Of a stretch of DNA of 60,799 nucleotides, positions 27,539-36,562 are shown in pieces. The translations under genes were made by a program, and so were the position numbers. Below the pieces are notes generated by a model, which had not been told where the DNA came from, ran no database searches, and was given only the letters and a program-made list of their open reading frames with translations. The stretch spans positions 1-60,799 of the forward strand of contig MABD01000036.1 of the NCBI GenBank assembly GCA_002162955.1, in the 5' to 3' direction. The DNA comes from Gammaproteobacteria bacterium 45_16_T64 (lineage in GTDB: Bacteria > Pseudomonadota > Gammaproteobacteria > Pseudomonadales > Ketobacteraceae). Each line of letters opens with the position of its first letter. Within the stretch, counting starts at the first letter, position 1.

Positions 27539-28147
27539 ATGACGGTCAACACCACACCTGGTGACGCATCACAACTCAATGATGCAGGCTATTTGGAAGA
27601 ACTCCGCGAGCAAATGCTCAAATTCGCTAATTTACAGATTAGTGACACGCATTTAGCAGAAGATGCGGTACAAGAAGCCTTAATTGGCGCAATGAAAAAA
27701 GCAGACTCCTTCGCTGGCCGCTCTGCCTTCAAGACCTGGGTGTTCGCCATCTTAAAAAATAAGATCGCCGACATTTTGCGTAAAAGACAGCGGCTTGCAG
27801 AAGTAAGTGAACTGATGGGCAGTGATGAAGAAGATGAAGCCCTCGGATCGCTATTTGATAAACGTGGGCACTGGAACACTGAAGATAAACCTAACCATTG
27901 GGGTGACCCAGAGCTTGCCTTTAAACAACAGCAATTTTGGGTGGTGTTTGAAGCCTGCTTAAATAATCTGCCCGGTAATCAAGCCAAGGTCTTTATGATG
28001 CGTGAGTATATTGGACTGGATAGCGAAGAAATCTGCAAAGAAGTCGACCTCTCTATCAGCAACCTTCACGTCACACTGCACCGGGCTCGATTACGCCTGC
28101 AAAAATGCTTAGAACTAAAGTGGTACGAGGGCCAAGCGCATGCTTAA
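27539..28147 (+). CDS. ECF-type RNA polymerase sigma factor
   Basis: About 202 residues from the ATG at 27539, chosen because AAGGA lies seven bases before it; an in-frame ATG at 27515 has no such site. Region 2 is clear (HLAEDAVQEALIGAMKKA, then FKTWVFAILKNKIADILRKR), as is region 4 (LPGNQAKVFMMREYIGLDSE, then LSISNLHVTLHRARLRLQKC), the usual ECF layout. It directs core RNA polymerase to alternative promoters. Its last 8 bp overlap the zinc-finger anti-sigma gene, implying translational coupling and control by that protein. The regulon cannot be read from here; genes of the same block, including the upstream oxidoreductase or downstream DUF547 gene, are natural candidates. Confidence 0.92.
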   Translation: MTVNTTPGDASQLNDAGYLEELREQMLKFANLQISDTHLAEDAVQEALIGAMKKADSFAGRSAFKTWVFAILKNKIADILRKRQRLAEVSELMGSDEEDEALGSLFDKRGHWNTEDKPNHWGDPELAFKQQQFWVVFEACLNNLPGNQAKVFMMREYIGLDSEEICKEVDLSISNLHVTLHRARLRLQKCLELKWYEGQAHA

Positions 28148-28361
28148 TTGCGAGCGAGCCACTCGCCTAATATCTGAATCACAAGAACGCCCACTCAGTA
28201 AACGAGAACGATTTGGCCTTAAGATTCACACCGTTATCTGCTCTGGATGCCGTAATTTCGAACATAGAATGGTTTCGATAAGACAGGCAATGCAGAGCTT
28301 TGCCAGTGGCGAATATGAAGATCATAAAACCCAAGATAAAAAGAAAAAGGACACCAAGTAA
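28140..28361 (+). CDS. Small zinc-finger anti-sigma factor (zf-HC2 type)
   Basis: This encodes 73 residues. The N-terminal helix (CERATRLISESQERPLSKRE) followed by H-x3-C-x2-C (HTVICSGC) is the zinc-binding anti-sigma domain that clamps ECF sigma factors. There is no membrane segment; the C-terminus is a short, highly charged tail ending KDKKKKDTK-like, so it is a soluble, probably redox- or metal-responsive type. The ATG overlaps the sigma gene by 8 bp, which couples their translation. Its partner is almost certainly the sigma factor just upstream. Confidence 0.85.
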   Translation: MLNCERATRLISESQERPLSKRERFGLKIHTVICSGCRNFEHRMVSIRQAMQSFASGEYEDHKTQDKKKKDTK

Positions 28362-28455
28362 CGACAATGCAGACAACTAATTGACCCGAAGTGGCCACCC
28401 GCATTGATTGTAGGTTATGATTCCTTTATCGAAATTCATTGAGAAGTGCATAATA

Positions 28456-29268
28456 ATGATTTCCCACCGTATCGCTTTTCCTATGCTGGCGCTGCTAATG
28501 CTAGGCGCTAATGCTCAGGCAAGTACAACGGAAGCGTTTTCCCACGCAACCTGGAATGAACTGGTTAGTTCTCACGTGACCCTCCTGCATCAAGGCGTCG
28601 CTTCTCAAGTCGACTATCGGGGGATGATGGTTGAACGCAAAAAACTCAAACGCTATCTACTCAGCCTCGAACAGGTTTCACGCAAAACCTTTGATCGATG
28701 GCACAAAAATGATCAATTAGCATTCCTATTGAATGCTTATAATGCCTGGACGGTAGAGCTTATCCTTACGAAGTACCCTAAATTAACCTCTATTAAAGAT
28801 CTAGGATCTTTCTTTCGATCACCCTGGAAAAAAAGTTTTATCCCCCTCTTGGAAGAAACACGATCATTGGATGATATTGAGCATTATCTAATTCGCGGGT
28901 CTGGTCGTTACAATGAACCCCGCATACATTTCGCCGCCAACTGCGCCAGCATCGGCTGCCCTGCATTACTGAAGGAAGCCTTTGTCGGCAAACGCCTTGA
29001 GCACCAGCTAGACTCAGCCGCCCGTAAGTTCCTGCAGGACAGAAGCCGTAATCGTCTGAAAGGGGACGAATTACAGGTTTCGAGTATCTTCCGCTGGTAT
29101 CGAAGCGACTTTGAGCAAACGGGCCATAGCAAACATTCTCTCGCCCAATACCTCGCAAGCTACCGCGAGGCGCTCGGGCTGACTGAACAGCAAACCGTCC
29201 AGCTAACCAACGGTAATATTGACATTGAGTTCTTAGATTACGACTGGCATCTCAATAGTGTCCCATAA
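28456..29268 (+). CDS. DUF547 family secreted protein
   Basis: About 270 residues. I chose the ATG at 28456: GAGAAG stands nine bases before it and it gives a clean signal peptide (hydrophobic MLALLMLG, cleavage after ANAQA). An in-frame ATG at 28417 is possible. DUF547 landmarks are all present: the VDY near the start, LAFLLNAYNAWTVELIL, YPKLTSIKDLG, SLDDIEHYLIR, IHFAANCASIGCPAL and SSIFRWYRSDF. The conserved Cys/His residues resemble a papain/transglutaminase-like core, but no activity is established for the family. It is probably periplasmic. It overlaps the downstream methyltransferase by 11 bp, so the two are likely co-translated. Confidence 0.9.
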   Translation: MISHRIAFPMLALLMLGANAQASTTEAFSHATWNELVSSHVTLLHQGVASQVDYRGMMVERKKLKRYLLSLEQVSRKTFDRWHKNDQLAFLLNAYNAWTVELILTKYPKLTSIKDLGSFFRSPWKKSFIPLLEETRSLDDIEHYLIRGSGRYNEPRIHFAANCASIGCPALLKEAFVGKRLEHQLDSAARKFLQDRSRNRLKGDELQVSSIFRWYRSDFEQTGHSKHSLAQYLASYREALGLTEQQTVQLTNGNIDIEFLDYDWHLNSVP

Positions 29269-29920
29269 CCAGCAATCCTTCAGCTCCCTTGCTTGCCCTT
29301 TATGTTTGGAAGCACATTCTAAAATCTATTTTGAAGACAAGCACCGAGAGTATTGGCAATGCCAACACTGCCACCTTGTATTTGTACCTAAGCAATTTTG
29401 GCTATCATCAAGCGATGAAAAAGCCCTCTATGACCTTCATGACAATAACCCTCAAGACCTAGGCTATCGACGCTTTTTATCACGGCTAAGTACTCCCATG
29501 TTCGATTTGCTCCCCGAAACTCGACGAGGCCTTGATTTTGGCTGTGGACCAGGACCTACTTTATCCGTGATGTTTGAAGAACAAGGTCATACAATGGATG
29601 TGTATGACCTGTTCTACTACCAGAATCGAAGCGTCTTTGAGCGCTCCTATGATTTCATTTGCACCACCGAGGTAGTGGAACATTTACAGTCTCCTCAGAA
29701 AGAAATTGATCGCTTGTTCAACCTACTACGGCCCACCGGTCTTCTCGGCATAATGACTAAACTGGTTATTGATAAATCCGCATTTGCCCGTTGGCATTAC
29801 ATTCAAGATTTATCGCATATTTGTTTTTTTAGTCAGGACACCTTTCGATTTCTAGCGACAAAATATCATGCTGAAGTGCAGTTTATTGGCAACGATGTCA
29901 TCATCTTACGCAAGAACTAA
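29258..29920 (+). CDS. Class I SAM-dependent methyltransferase with N-terminal zinc ribbon
   Basis: This encodes 220 residues and starts at a GTG inside the end of the DUF547 gene. A CxxC pair (ACPLCLE, residues about 12-16) and a second (CQHCHLVF, about 35-42) form a zinc ribbon. The SAM motif I is LDFGCGPGPTLSVM, with the acidic post-motif DVYDLFYY and the TTEVVEHL segment of the Methyltransf_11/23 group. The substrate is unknown; zinc-ribbon methyltransferases of this type modify small molecules, sugars or lipids. It is cytoplasmic, with no signal. An 80-bp gap follows before the helicase-like gene. Confidence 0.88.
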   Translation: MSHNQQSFSSLACPLCLEAHSKIYFEDKHREYWQCQHCHLVFVPKQFWLSSSDEKALYDLHDNNPQDLGYRRFLSRLSTPMFDLLPETRRGLDFGCGPGPTLSVMFEEQGHTMDVYDLFYYQNRSVFERSYDFICTTEVVEHLQSPQKEIDRLFNLLRPTGLLGIMTKLVIDKSAFARWHYIQDLSHICFFSQDTFRFLATKYHAEVQFIGNDVIILRKN

Positions 29921-30000
29921 ACCTGCTAGACACCCTCATTCCGTGCTACCATCCCAACTTGCCTTTGAACGTCCCACATTAAAAACGTTATATAGATTAC

Positions 30001-31938
30001 ATGACCAGCAACACAGCAGCACCGCCACCCTTTCTTCTGCCTATTGAGCCAAACACGCTAATTCAGCTGATTGAGGCCCAAACTAGCAACTTGCCACTAG
30101 CAGATATCTTTAACGCCTGTAACGCCGTTGAACTTGCCGCGCTGTGTACGCTTTACAGCGCAATCACAAGCGCAAAGAAGGCAGGAAAAGAGATCATAAG
30201 CCCGCTAAAACTAGAGCGCGCTTTGGGTGTGCTTGCGGAAGACATACAAGAGCAAGGGGATCATTCACGACTGAGCATTATTCGTCGGTTGCACAATGCC
30301 AATTGGAGTGAGTTACAGGAACAATTGTCGTCCTACAACCTTAGCCTAATGGAAACCGGCGACGCACGCGCGAGCTCCACCCTGAATCAACAAGGTATCT
30401 GGGATAGCTCCCAGCAGGATAAGCTCAGCAGCAACCGTCCCACGGACCCCACCTATCACTTTAATATCCAAGGTATTCGGGCCCATGACGAGCAAGACGT
30501 GTTGCTACATGAATTAGCACGCAATCCCGAAGAGTCCCTCACGCTGCAAGGTTTTGCAGGCTGTGGAAAAACAGTGCTAGTAACACGACTATCGCACCTA
30601 TTTAATCAACGATCGACTTTATACCTCACCAAAAACATGGGGCAGATAACTGCGCTAGCACCCAAGCTGGGCAAATCAATTAAAGCCTGGTCCTTTCGTT
30701 ATCTTGCGTACTATATGCTGTATTACAAAATGAACGGCGAAGCTTACTGGGGAAAACGCACCAAGCTTAAACGACTGAGTTATCGACAGCTTGCAAACTA
30801 TATCAATGCCAGACCGATGAACGGTTTTACTACGGACACTGTTATCAATATTGTGGATCACATTGTCAGTAACTATTGCCAATCTGCTGACTTTGATATT
30901 GGACCTCAACATTGTCCATGGCAACTTGATGGCATATCCCCGACCCTTTACATTGAACTCGCTAATGCTCTTTGGAATACCATAAAAGACCCCACACCTA
31001 ATTCTGCGATGCCAATTCTTGCGCTTCATCAAATCAAAATGGTGGACGAAATGGAGTTGCCCGTACCGAATAATTTTCGTTATGTCATTGTCGACGAATC
31101 CCACGATTTACCTGGCTCCATGGCCAACATTCTCAAACGCAGTCCGCAGGCCGTAGTGGCGTTGGGAGATAAGTTTCAAATCACCGATGGTAAAAAGCAA
31201 TCGCCATTAACACTCTCCAATGTCCGAGAACGCCACCTATTTCAATCTGTTCGCACCGGTAGCAATGTCGACACCCTTTTCAACCGTGTCATTGATGAGC
31301 ACGCAGGTATCGCATTACCGGGCAATTTTGAAGGGGCCACATCAAAGGACACAGCCATCTCCACTTACACCACATTTTCATTACCAGACCAACCAAGCGC
31401 CATGCTAAGTCGTGAATATTGGTTCGCGTTTGTGGCCATCGTTAAACTTGCTAATGCTAATCGTCCCTTTAGCATCATGCCGACGACTTTTTCCATGTTA
31501 CGCTCGTTGATCCCACAAGCGATACGCTTTTATCATGGCCACCCCACAGAGCATGCCCACTCTCAATTGATGGGATATAATCAGTGGCGTGAGCTCGTAC
31601 AATACAAAGGCGCCACTAACGGTTTACGGGATGTGGATGCGATCTTTCGAACGGGATTAACGGAAGACCAGTTTCATCAAATATTGTCATTAAATAAAGG
31701 TACTAGTCCCGCCGCTTCAGACGGGTCACAGAATACTTATTTCATCGGATTGGTCACCGAACTAAAATCCATGGAAATGCCCTACGTGATGTTGGCACCG
31801 GATATATTCGATAGCTATATCTTAAATTTAGAAAATCAACGCACGCGCATACTCAACTTAATTTACACAGGTATGTCCAGAGCGTTAGATGGCATAATAC
31901 TACCCAAAATAGAAAGCGAATGGTTATTGGATGCCTAG
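30001..31938 (+). CDS. Superfamily-1 helicase-like ATPase (UvrD/PcrA-related)
   Basis: This encodes 645 residues. The Walker A motif is GFAGCGKTVLVTRL (about residue 184). Walker B/motif II is YVIVDESHDLPG (about 363), motif III is ALGDKFQITDG (about 383), and a motif VI-like segment near the end is LIYTGMSRALDGIILP. The first 170 residues match nothing I recognise. The protein is shorter than UvrD (about 720) and the accessory 1B/2B domains look divergent. It may act in DNA repair, plasmid/phage defence or as an RNA-dependent ATPase; the sequence does not decide. Its 3' end overlaps the convergent gene by 15 bp. Confidence 0.8.
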   Translation: MTSNTAAPPPFLLPIEPNTLIQLIEAQTSNLPLADIFNACNAVELAALCTLYSAITSAKKAGKEIISPLKLERALGVLAEDIQEQGDHSRLSIIRRLHNANWSELQEQLSSYNLSLMETGDARASSTLNQQGIWDSSQQDKLSSNRPTDPTYHFNIQGIRAHDEQDVLLHELARNPEESLTLQGFAGCGKTVLVTRLSHLFNQRSTLYLTKNMGQITALAPKLGKSIKAWSFRYLAYYMLYYKMNGEAYWGKRTKLKRLSYRQLANYINARPMNGFTTDTVINIVDHIVSNYCQSADFDIGPQHCPWQLDGISPTLYIELANALWNTIKDPTPNSAMPILALHQIKMVDEMELPVPNNFRYVIVDESHDLPGSMANILKRSPQAVVALGDKFQITDGKKQSPLTLSNVRERHLFQSVRTGSNVDTLFNRVIDEHAGIALPGNFEGATSKDTAISTYTTFSLPDQPSAMLSREYWFAFVAIVKLANANRPFSIMPTTFSMLRSLIPQAIRFYHGHPTEHAHSQLMGYNQWRELVQYKGATNGLRDVDAIFRTGLTEDQFHQILSLNKGTSPAASDGSQNTYFIGLVTELKSMEMPYVMLAPDIFDSYILNLENQRTRILNLIYTGMSRALDGIILPKIESEWLLDA

Positions 31939-32484
31939 TTGCAGTTCAATTTCTATCGCCGTATTATTCTCAACCAATCTCACCACGGTTCGACTCTCCC
32001 CTGTCACCTTCAACCCCTTGAGATACGCTGTGGTATATAATTGTTTCCAAGCGTCCTTACTGACGTTACCTTTATCGATGGAGTCATCTTCTTTCTTGTA
32101 TACCTTTCGACGACTCAAATAGCGAAATGGTGGTAGATTTTCAAATCGATACCCGCTAGCACCTCGCACCGAGTTCCTTACAGGGAACCCTATCTTAGCC
32201 GTCACACTACTCTCATCCATAGTATTAAGATCTTTGTATACATAGGTAAGTGGACCAGTAATTTCAGTACGCGCTTTTTTTACCACAGCAATCGCCAGTG
32301 ACTTGGCAATGGATTCACTTCTTTGTTGCATCTCCTCACTGGATAATGTGTATTTACGATAAAAATACTTTATCTTCCCTGTTTCTTGAATATCGACATC
32401 TATTTCTTCAGCGTACGTGTTTATAAAAAATAACGGTGATAAACCGATTAGAAATAAAACACTCGCCACTGCTCGTTTAATCAT
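31924..32484 (-). CDS. Secreted GyrI-like (small-molecule-binding) protein
   Basis: This encodes 186 residues with a signal peptide (KRAVASVLFLIGLSPLFF, cleavage near TYA-EE). The mature part shows the order of a GyrI-like/AraC effector-binding fold: ITGPLTYVYKDL, then TAKIGFPVRNS, FENLPPFRYLSRR, WKQLYTTAYLKGLKVTGE and a final IEIELQLGI strand. Cytoplasmic members bind drugs or heme-like ligands; an exported one would act in the periplasm as a binding or sensing protein. That fold call is my reading of motif spacing, not a search result. It diverges from the Ser/Thr kinase gene across 183 bp. Confidence 0.6.
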   Translation of the reverse strand: MIKRAVASVLFLIGLSPLFFINTYAEEIDVDIQETGKIKYFYRKYTLSSEEMQQRSESIAKSLAIAVVKKARTEITGPLTYVYKDLNTMDESSVTAKIGFPVRNSVRGASGYRFENLPPFRYLSRRKVYKKEDDSIDKGNVSKDAWKQLYTTAYLKGLKVTGESRTVVRLVENNTAIEIELQLGIQ

Positions 32485-32667
32485 TCAAGCCTCCTATTAA
32501 ATTGTTACGCCTTTCTCAAATCAACAACATAGTTATCATTTCACTCCGCAAACCATTGATCAATAACCTAAATGGCTCAAAAAGGTCTCCAGAAATGACA
32601 CATTTACCTTATAATAGTCCTTCAAAAGTATACTTACCGTCCAATTAAAGTAGTCTTCCATACATTT

Positions 32668-34167
32668 ATGAGCACTCCCACCTTTGAAATTCCCGGTTAT
32701 ACCATCCACGGCACACTAGGCCAAGGAGGAATGGCCACCGTGTATTTAGCCACACAGCATTCGCTACAACGAAAAGTGGCTATCAAGGTGTTGGATGACA
32801 CACTAGACCACGGGGATAATGATTTTAATGCACGCTTTATCAATGAAGCGCTGTTAATTGCGAGCCTAAATCACCCTAGAATCATCACCATTTATGATGT
32901 AGCGACCATTGATGACTGCCGCCCCTATATCGTCATGGAATTTCTCGCTGGCGGTGATCTTAAACAATATTTAACCACCCCGCTCTCCGTGGCCAAAGCC
33001 ACTACCATCGTACAGCACATTATCGAAGGCCTTGAGACCCTTCATGCAAAGGGAGTGATTCATCGAGATATTAAGCCTGCTAATATCTTATTTAGAGAGG
33101 ATGGCTCGGCAGTCATTACGGATTTTGGTATTGCCAAAGGATTAGATAACGACACAGATCTCACCCAGGTGGGGGTCAGCGTTGGTAGTCCATCTTACAG
33201 TAGCCCGGAACAGACCCAATGCAAAGAGCTGGATCAGCGATCCGACATTTATAGTCTTGGTGTGGTATTACTAGAAATGCTGCAAGGAACCAACCCATTT
33301 AAGGGACCAAGCCATACGGATACGGCGGTAAACCACCTACAAATGGCCCTACCAACACTACAAGAAGACCTGCTCTATCTTCAGCCATTGCTTGAACAGA
33401 TGTTGGCAAAAGACCCTAATGAACGATTTTCCTCTTGCAAGGAGCTTTCAGCTGCGCTCTCAGCAAGCATGTCACGAGAGGCGACGACTCCGGCGATTGT
33501 TACGCCCGCGTTAGAACATACAAGTGACCAAGAAAGTACGCAGATTCGCCCTGCGCTTAGAATACCAAAGAATCTGCCTTTTTCGATTCCCTCTTCTACC
33601 TATTATACAATCGGCTTCATTATATTATTGATCGTCGGTTATTGTGGATTGATCTACCAATCTCCTTTGGACCAAAAAATCGAAGCCTATCTTGAACAAG
33701 CAAATACCCATTTCGATAATGGCCAGCTCATTGCTCCTCCTGAAGAAAATGCCCGCTACTTCTATCGCCAAGTCTTATTATTGGACGAAGAAAACGATGA
33801 CGCAAACGAAGGCTTAGATGACATTATACAGCGACAGGTTGAAGATTTTAACGCATTGGCCATTACACGTTTTGAAGAGCAGCAATTAATGCAGCCACGT
33901 AAGGATAATGCAGTGTTTTATTATCGAGAAGCGCTCGCGTTAGATCCTAACAATAAACAAGCAGTAGAAGGATTAGAGCATATTGTAGAGGAATATGTTC
34001 ACCTCGCACAATCCGCGTTTTTGCAAAAACAATACGACCAAGGGTTTCGTTATGTTAATCGCGGATTGTCGATAAACTCAAAACAAACAGAACTCTTGCA
34101 GCTTAGAATTCAGTACCGAAAATATTCCAATTCAGTGAAGAGACTTTTTAATAGTATATTTGATTAA
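32668..34167 (+). CDS. Membrane-anchored Ser/Thr protein kinase with TPR-like periplasmic domain
   Basis: This encodes 499 residues. The kinase domain spans about 10-270: glycine loop GTLGQGGMATVY, K40 (VAIKVL), HRD at 132-134 (VIHRDIKPANIL), DFG at 152-154, then GSPSYSSPEQ and SDIYSLGVVLLEML. All catalytic residues of a Hanks-type kinase are present. One membrane helix lies at about 312-331 (IGFIILLIVGYCGLIY). The remainder holds three TPR/Sel1-like units: AENARYFYRQVLLLDEEN-like, then AVFYYREALALDPNNKQA, then the last copy. These are predicted outside the membrane for protein contacts. The organisation matches gammaproteobacterial Pkn kinases linked to envelope or T6SS signalling, but no T6SS gene is nearby. 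Confidence 0.93.
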   Translation: MSTPTFEIPGYTIHGTLGQGGMATVYLATQHSLQRKVAIKVLDDTLDHGDNDFNARFINEALLIASLNHPRIITIYDVATIDDCRPYIVMEFLAGGDLKQYLTTPLSVAKATTIVQHIIEGLETLHAKGVIHRDIKPANILFREDGSAVITDFGIAKGLDNDTDLTQVGVSVGSPSYSSPEQTQCKELDQRSDIYSLGVVLLEMLQGTNPFKGPSHTDTAVNHLQMALPTLQEDLLYLQPLLEQMLAKDPNERFSSCKELSAALSASMSREATTPAIVTPALEHTSDQESTQIRPALRIPKNLPFSIPSSTYYTIGFIILLIVGYCGLIYQSPLDQKIEAYLEQANTHFDNGQLIAPPEENARYFYRQVLLLDEENDDANEGLDDIIQRQVEDFNALAITRFEEQQLMQPRKDNAVFYYREALALDPNNKQAVEGLEHIVEEYVHLAQSAFLQKQYDQGFRYVNRGLSINSKQTELLQLRIQYRKYSNSVKRLFNSIFD

Positions 34168-34388
34168 GAAGTACCGAAAGCCCCCTAGCAGGTTTCAGTA
34201 ATAGTCCCAAGCCTAAAATACCCACTGCCTGATCAATTTTTCGCCTCAATCTAATTGCCGAATAAGGGATATATACCTTTTGATAGAGTGACGCATGTTT
34301 TTGTTTTGTTAGGATTTCATCGGCGCAAGTAAAACGCGGCCAAACAATAATAAGTTCACCCAACGAACAGCATGTATGAGGGATTACT

Positions 34389-35693
34389 ATGGCGAATAAC
34401 ACACGAATTGTCGGCCTGCTTACACTTAGCGGTATGCTACTAGCCTGCGGACCTACCGTAACGCCCTTCCTATGGCAATCATCAGTAATAGAGGAAGAGC
34501 GAACGTTCAATACCCTTATCGATACTGGCAACGGCCAAATAAGCCACTTTGTCAGTGACTCATCAGGTAACAATCGCATTGATAGTGTTGATTGGCAGGG
34601 TAATAGCACTGACACATACCCTATTGAGCACCGTCAAGCAGTCAATGAACTCGTTTCACTAAACAATGGTAACTATCTCGCCATATCGAATAGCCAAGGG
34701 AATATTACTACCATATCCCTACTCTCTTCTAGCTTAAGTACTCTTTGGGAAGTTGACCTGTCCAGTAATAACGCCAACGAAAGGTATCGACAATTCACCC
34801 TTGATGCTCAACACAACTACATCGCCATTAGCGGAATTAGAGAACCCACAAACACAAACTCTACGGAACTTGATGAAGAATTTATTGAGCTACGCCAACT
34901 CGACACTGGCAACCTCATCAAAGAGCAGGTCATTGATAGTCAGTTGGATATCAAGGATATTGCAATCACAGCGCAAGGCACCGTGTACTATTCTGTCGAT
35001 ACTGAACAAGAAGACATGGAGGCAATTTCCTTTTTTACGTCAGACTCTGAATACAGCAACTACTTTGGCACATACTACGAAATTGAGAGCATTGCGGTAC
35101 TCAATGAAGACATTGTATTCACATCCCACATCAAGATAGGTGAGCTATCATTCGACGTACTCGGAGGAATACCCGTTTTTAGCGGCGGATTATCTTGGAT
35201 GAAAACATTTTCAACCAATCGATATGGTCATTCATTACATGTTCGGGGCGATAATATCTTTTTTCTTGGAAAGAGCGCACTCAACAGCGTCAACATTTCA
35301 AACCTGGATGCCCAAGGCAACACACAATGGAGTCAGAAATTCGCGACGTCCGGCACGCCCCAGCAACTATCAATACGCTTCGACAACAACAATAACAGCC
35401 TGGTGAGCTATCTAGACTCTACATTATTTCTCACACCCAACGACGAAGGTTTATACGAATATACTGAAAACTTAATCCATCAACAGATAAGCCATGACGG
35501 TGATCTCATACGAAAGATTGTCCAAGAAACCTATACCGAAAAAAATATCCAACTCATTGGCCCAACAATATCCACCATAGCTGGGCCTACTAAACACTTA
35601 GGGATGCTTATCAACACAAATAACGAAATTGTTCTACTGAGTGATATTGAAGGTGAAGATATCGAAAACGAGTATGCTCTCACCCTTTATTAG
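34389..35693 (+). CDS. Hypothetical lipoprotein, probable beta-propeller
   Basis: This encodes 434 residues. The N-terminus is a lipoprotein signal (LLTLSGMLLAC, lipobox LLAC, Cys about 20). The mature chain is rich in alternating short strands with recurring patterns such as DSSGNNRIDSVDWQGN, LVSLNNGNYLAISNSQGN, QFTLDAQHNYIAIS and NISNLDAQGNTQWSQKF. These resemble SBBP/PQQ-like beta-propeller blades. No enzyme motif is evident. It follows the kinase by 221 bp on the same strand but is probably transcribed alone. An outer-membrane-anchored binding or scaffold role is likely; the family was not recognised. Confidence 0.75.
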   Translation: MANNTRIVGLLTLSGMLLACGPTVTPFLWQSSVIEEERTFNTLIDTGNGQISHFVSDSSGNNRIDSVDWQGNSTDTYPIEHRQAVNELVSLNNGNYLAISNSQGNITTISLLSSSLSTLWEVDLSSNNANERYRQFTLDAQHNYIAISGIREPTNTNSTELDEEFIELRQLDTGNLIKEQVIDSQLDIKDIAITAQGTVYYSVDTEQEDMEAISFFTSDSEYSNYFGTYYEIESIAVLNEDIVFTSHIKIGELSFDVLGGIPVFSGGLSWMKTFSTNRYGHSLHVRGDNIFFLGKSALNSVNISNLDAQGNTQWSQKFATSGTPQQLSIRFDNNNNSLVSYLDSTLFLTPNDEGLYEYTENLIHQQISHDGDLIRKIVQETYTEKNIQLIGPTISTIAGPTKHLGMLINTNNEIVLLSDIEGEDIENEYALTLY

Positions 35694-35720
35694 TCAGCGC
35701 TTTCCTTTTTGTGAAATACA

Positions 35721-36422
35721 TCATCGTAGGGCATCTGCTATCAACCCCACATGCCCGGCCATCACCGCGCTTCCCATCGTCAGGTTGACGATGGAAGTGC
35801 CCGCCTGCTGGCATATTTCATCACGCCGCTCTGGTTCCTCAATATAGTCCATCGACAGTTGAAACATTTCTCGGCTAATCACTTCTGCCACTGACAATAG
35901 GCTCTCTTGGGACAATGTGGGTAGCAACCCCAGCACCTCAATATCCTCAGCCATATCTTGAGCAAAACCTTTCATCAATTGCCTAAGGGCTTTACGCAAT
36001 ACCGGTGACGAACCATGCAGTTCCCTAACACCTAGAATAAATGCCTTCGGATTAGACTCCACAAACTCGAAAAATAGTTTCACCGTGACATTACTGACTT
36101 GTATTGAACGCACAAAATTCAGCCTAGGGTTTTCTTGCCAGCTGATAGCAGGTGACCCTGGTGGCACCACCGACTCCGCCGCTTCACGACGTAAATCTCG
36201 TAACGGCTGACGAATTTGATTCATCATCTCCTCAATAATTGTCAGCCCAAGATCATCAAAATCTTTGAAGTGTCGGTAGAACGTGTTCGGATTAAGGCCT
36301 GCACTCCTTGCTAGTTCTCTTAGGCTGAACGCGCTTAAGCTGCGGGTATTCGCCGTCAGATTAAGTGCAGCCCCCATTAATAGGCGCTTCCCCTCGGCTA
36401 ACACACTCTTTGTTTGGCTCAT
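35721..36422 (-). CDS. TetR-family repressor, FabR-like
   Basis: This encodes 233 residues. The N-terminal helix-turn-helix reads FSLRELARSAGLNPNTFYRH followed by FKDFDDLG, very close to the FabR/TetR signature (NTFYRHF). The C-terminal ligand domain (about 80-230) has the FabR-like FFEFVESNPKAFILG and helical ends. FabR proteins sense acyl-CoA/acyl-ACP and control unsaturated fatty-acid genes. Here the gene diverges from the Baeyer-Villiger monooxygenase operon, with GTATAC operator-like repeats between, so it probably represses that operon and itself. Confidence 0.88.
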   Translation of the reverse strand: MSQTKSVLAEGKRLLMGAALNLTANTRSLSAFSLRELARSAGLNPNTFYRHFKDFDDLGLTIIEEMMNQIRQPLRDLRREAAESVVPPGSPAISWQENPRLNFVRSIQVSNVTVKLFFEFVESNPKAFILGVRELHGSSPVLRKALRQLMKGFAQDMAEDIEVLGLLPTLSQESLLSVAEVISREMFQLSMDYIEEPERRDEICQQAGTSIVNLTMGSAVMAGHVGLIADALR

Positions 36423-36486
36423 AAATAACTTCTTCTATACAAACTGGACTTCAATGTATCGAATTCTAACGGCTCTTGACTTCGTT

Positions 36487-36531
36487 GTATACAATCGTAT
36501 ACCTTATTATCAAGCGTAGACACTTGTATAC
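36487..36531. promoter_or_regulatory. Operator-like GTATAC repeats in the TetR/monooxygenase divergent promoter
   Basis: GTATAC occurs three times: 36487-36492 and 36497-36502 (separated by AATC, making a palindromic pair) and 36526-36531. A degenerate half-site (CTATAC) lies near 36435. TetR dimers bind such palindromes, and the spacing places them over the start region of the divergent operon. Binding is inferred. Confidence 0.65.
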
Positions 36532-36562
36532 TAATCAACTTATTCGATGGAAGGGCAACGCA

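Noticed and set aside
34148-34388. Minus-strand frame after the kinase gene whose end (RLRRKIDQAVGILGLGLLL) recalls the last helix of LysE-type transporters
   Set aside because: The matching start would lie antisense to the lipoprotein gene, and the match is short. It may be a decayed scrap but is not supported.
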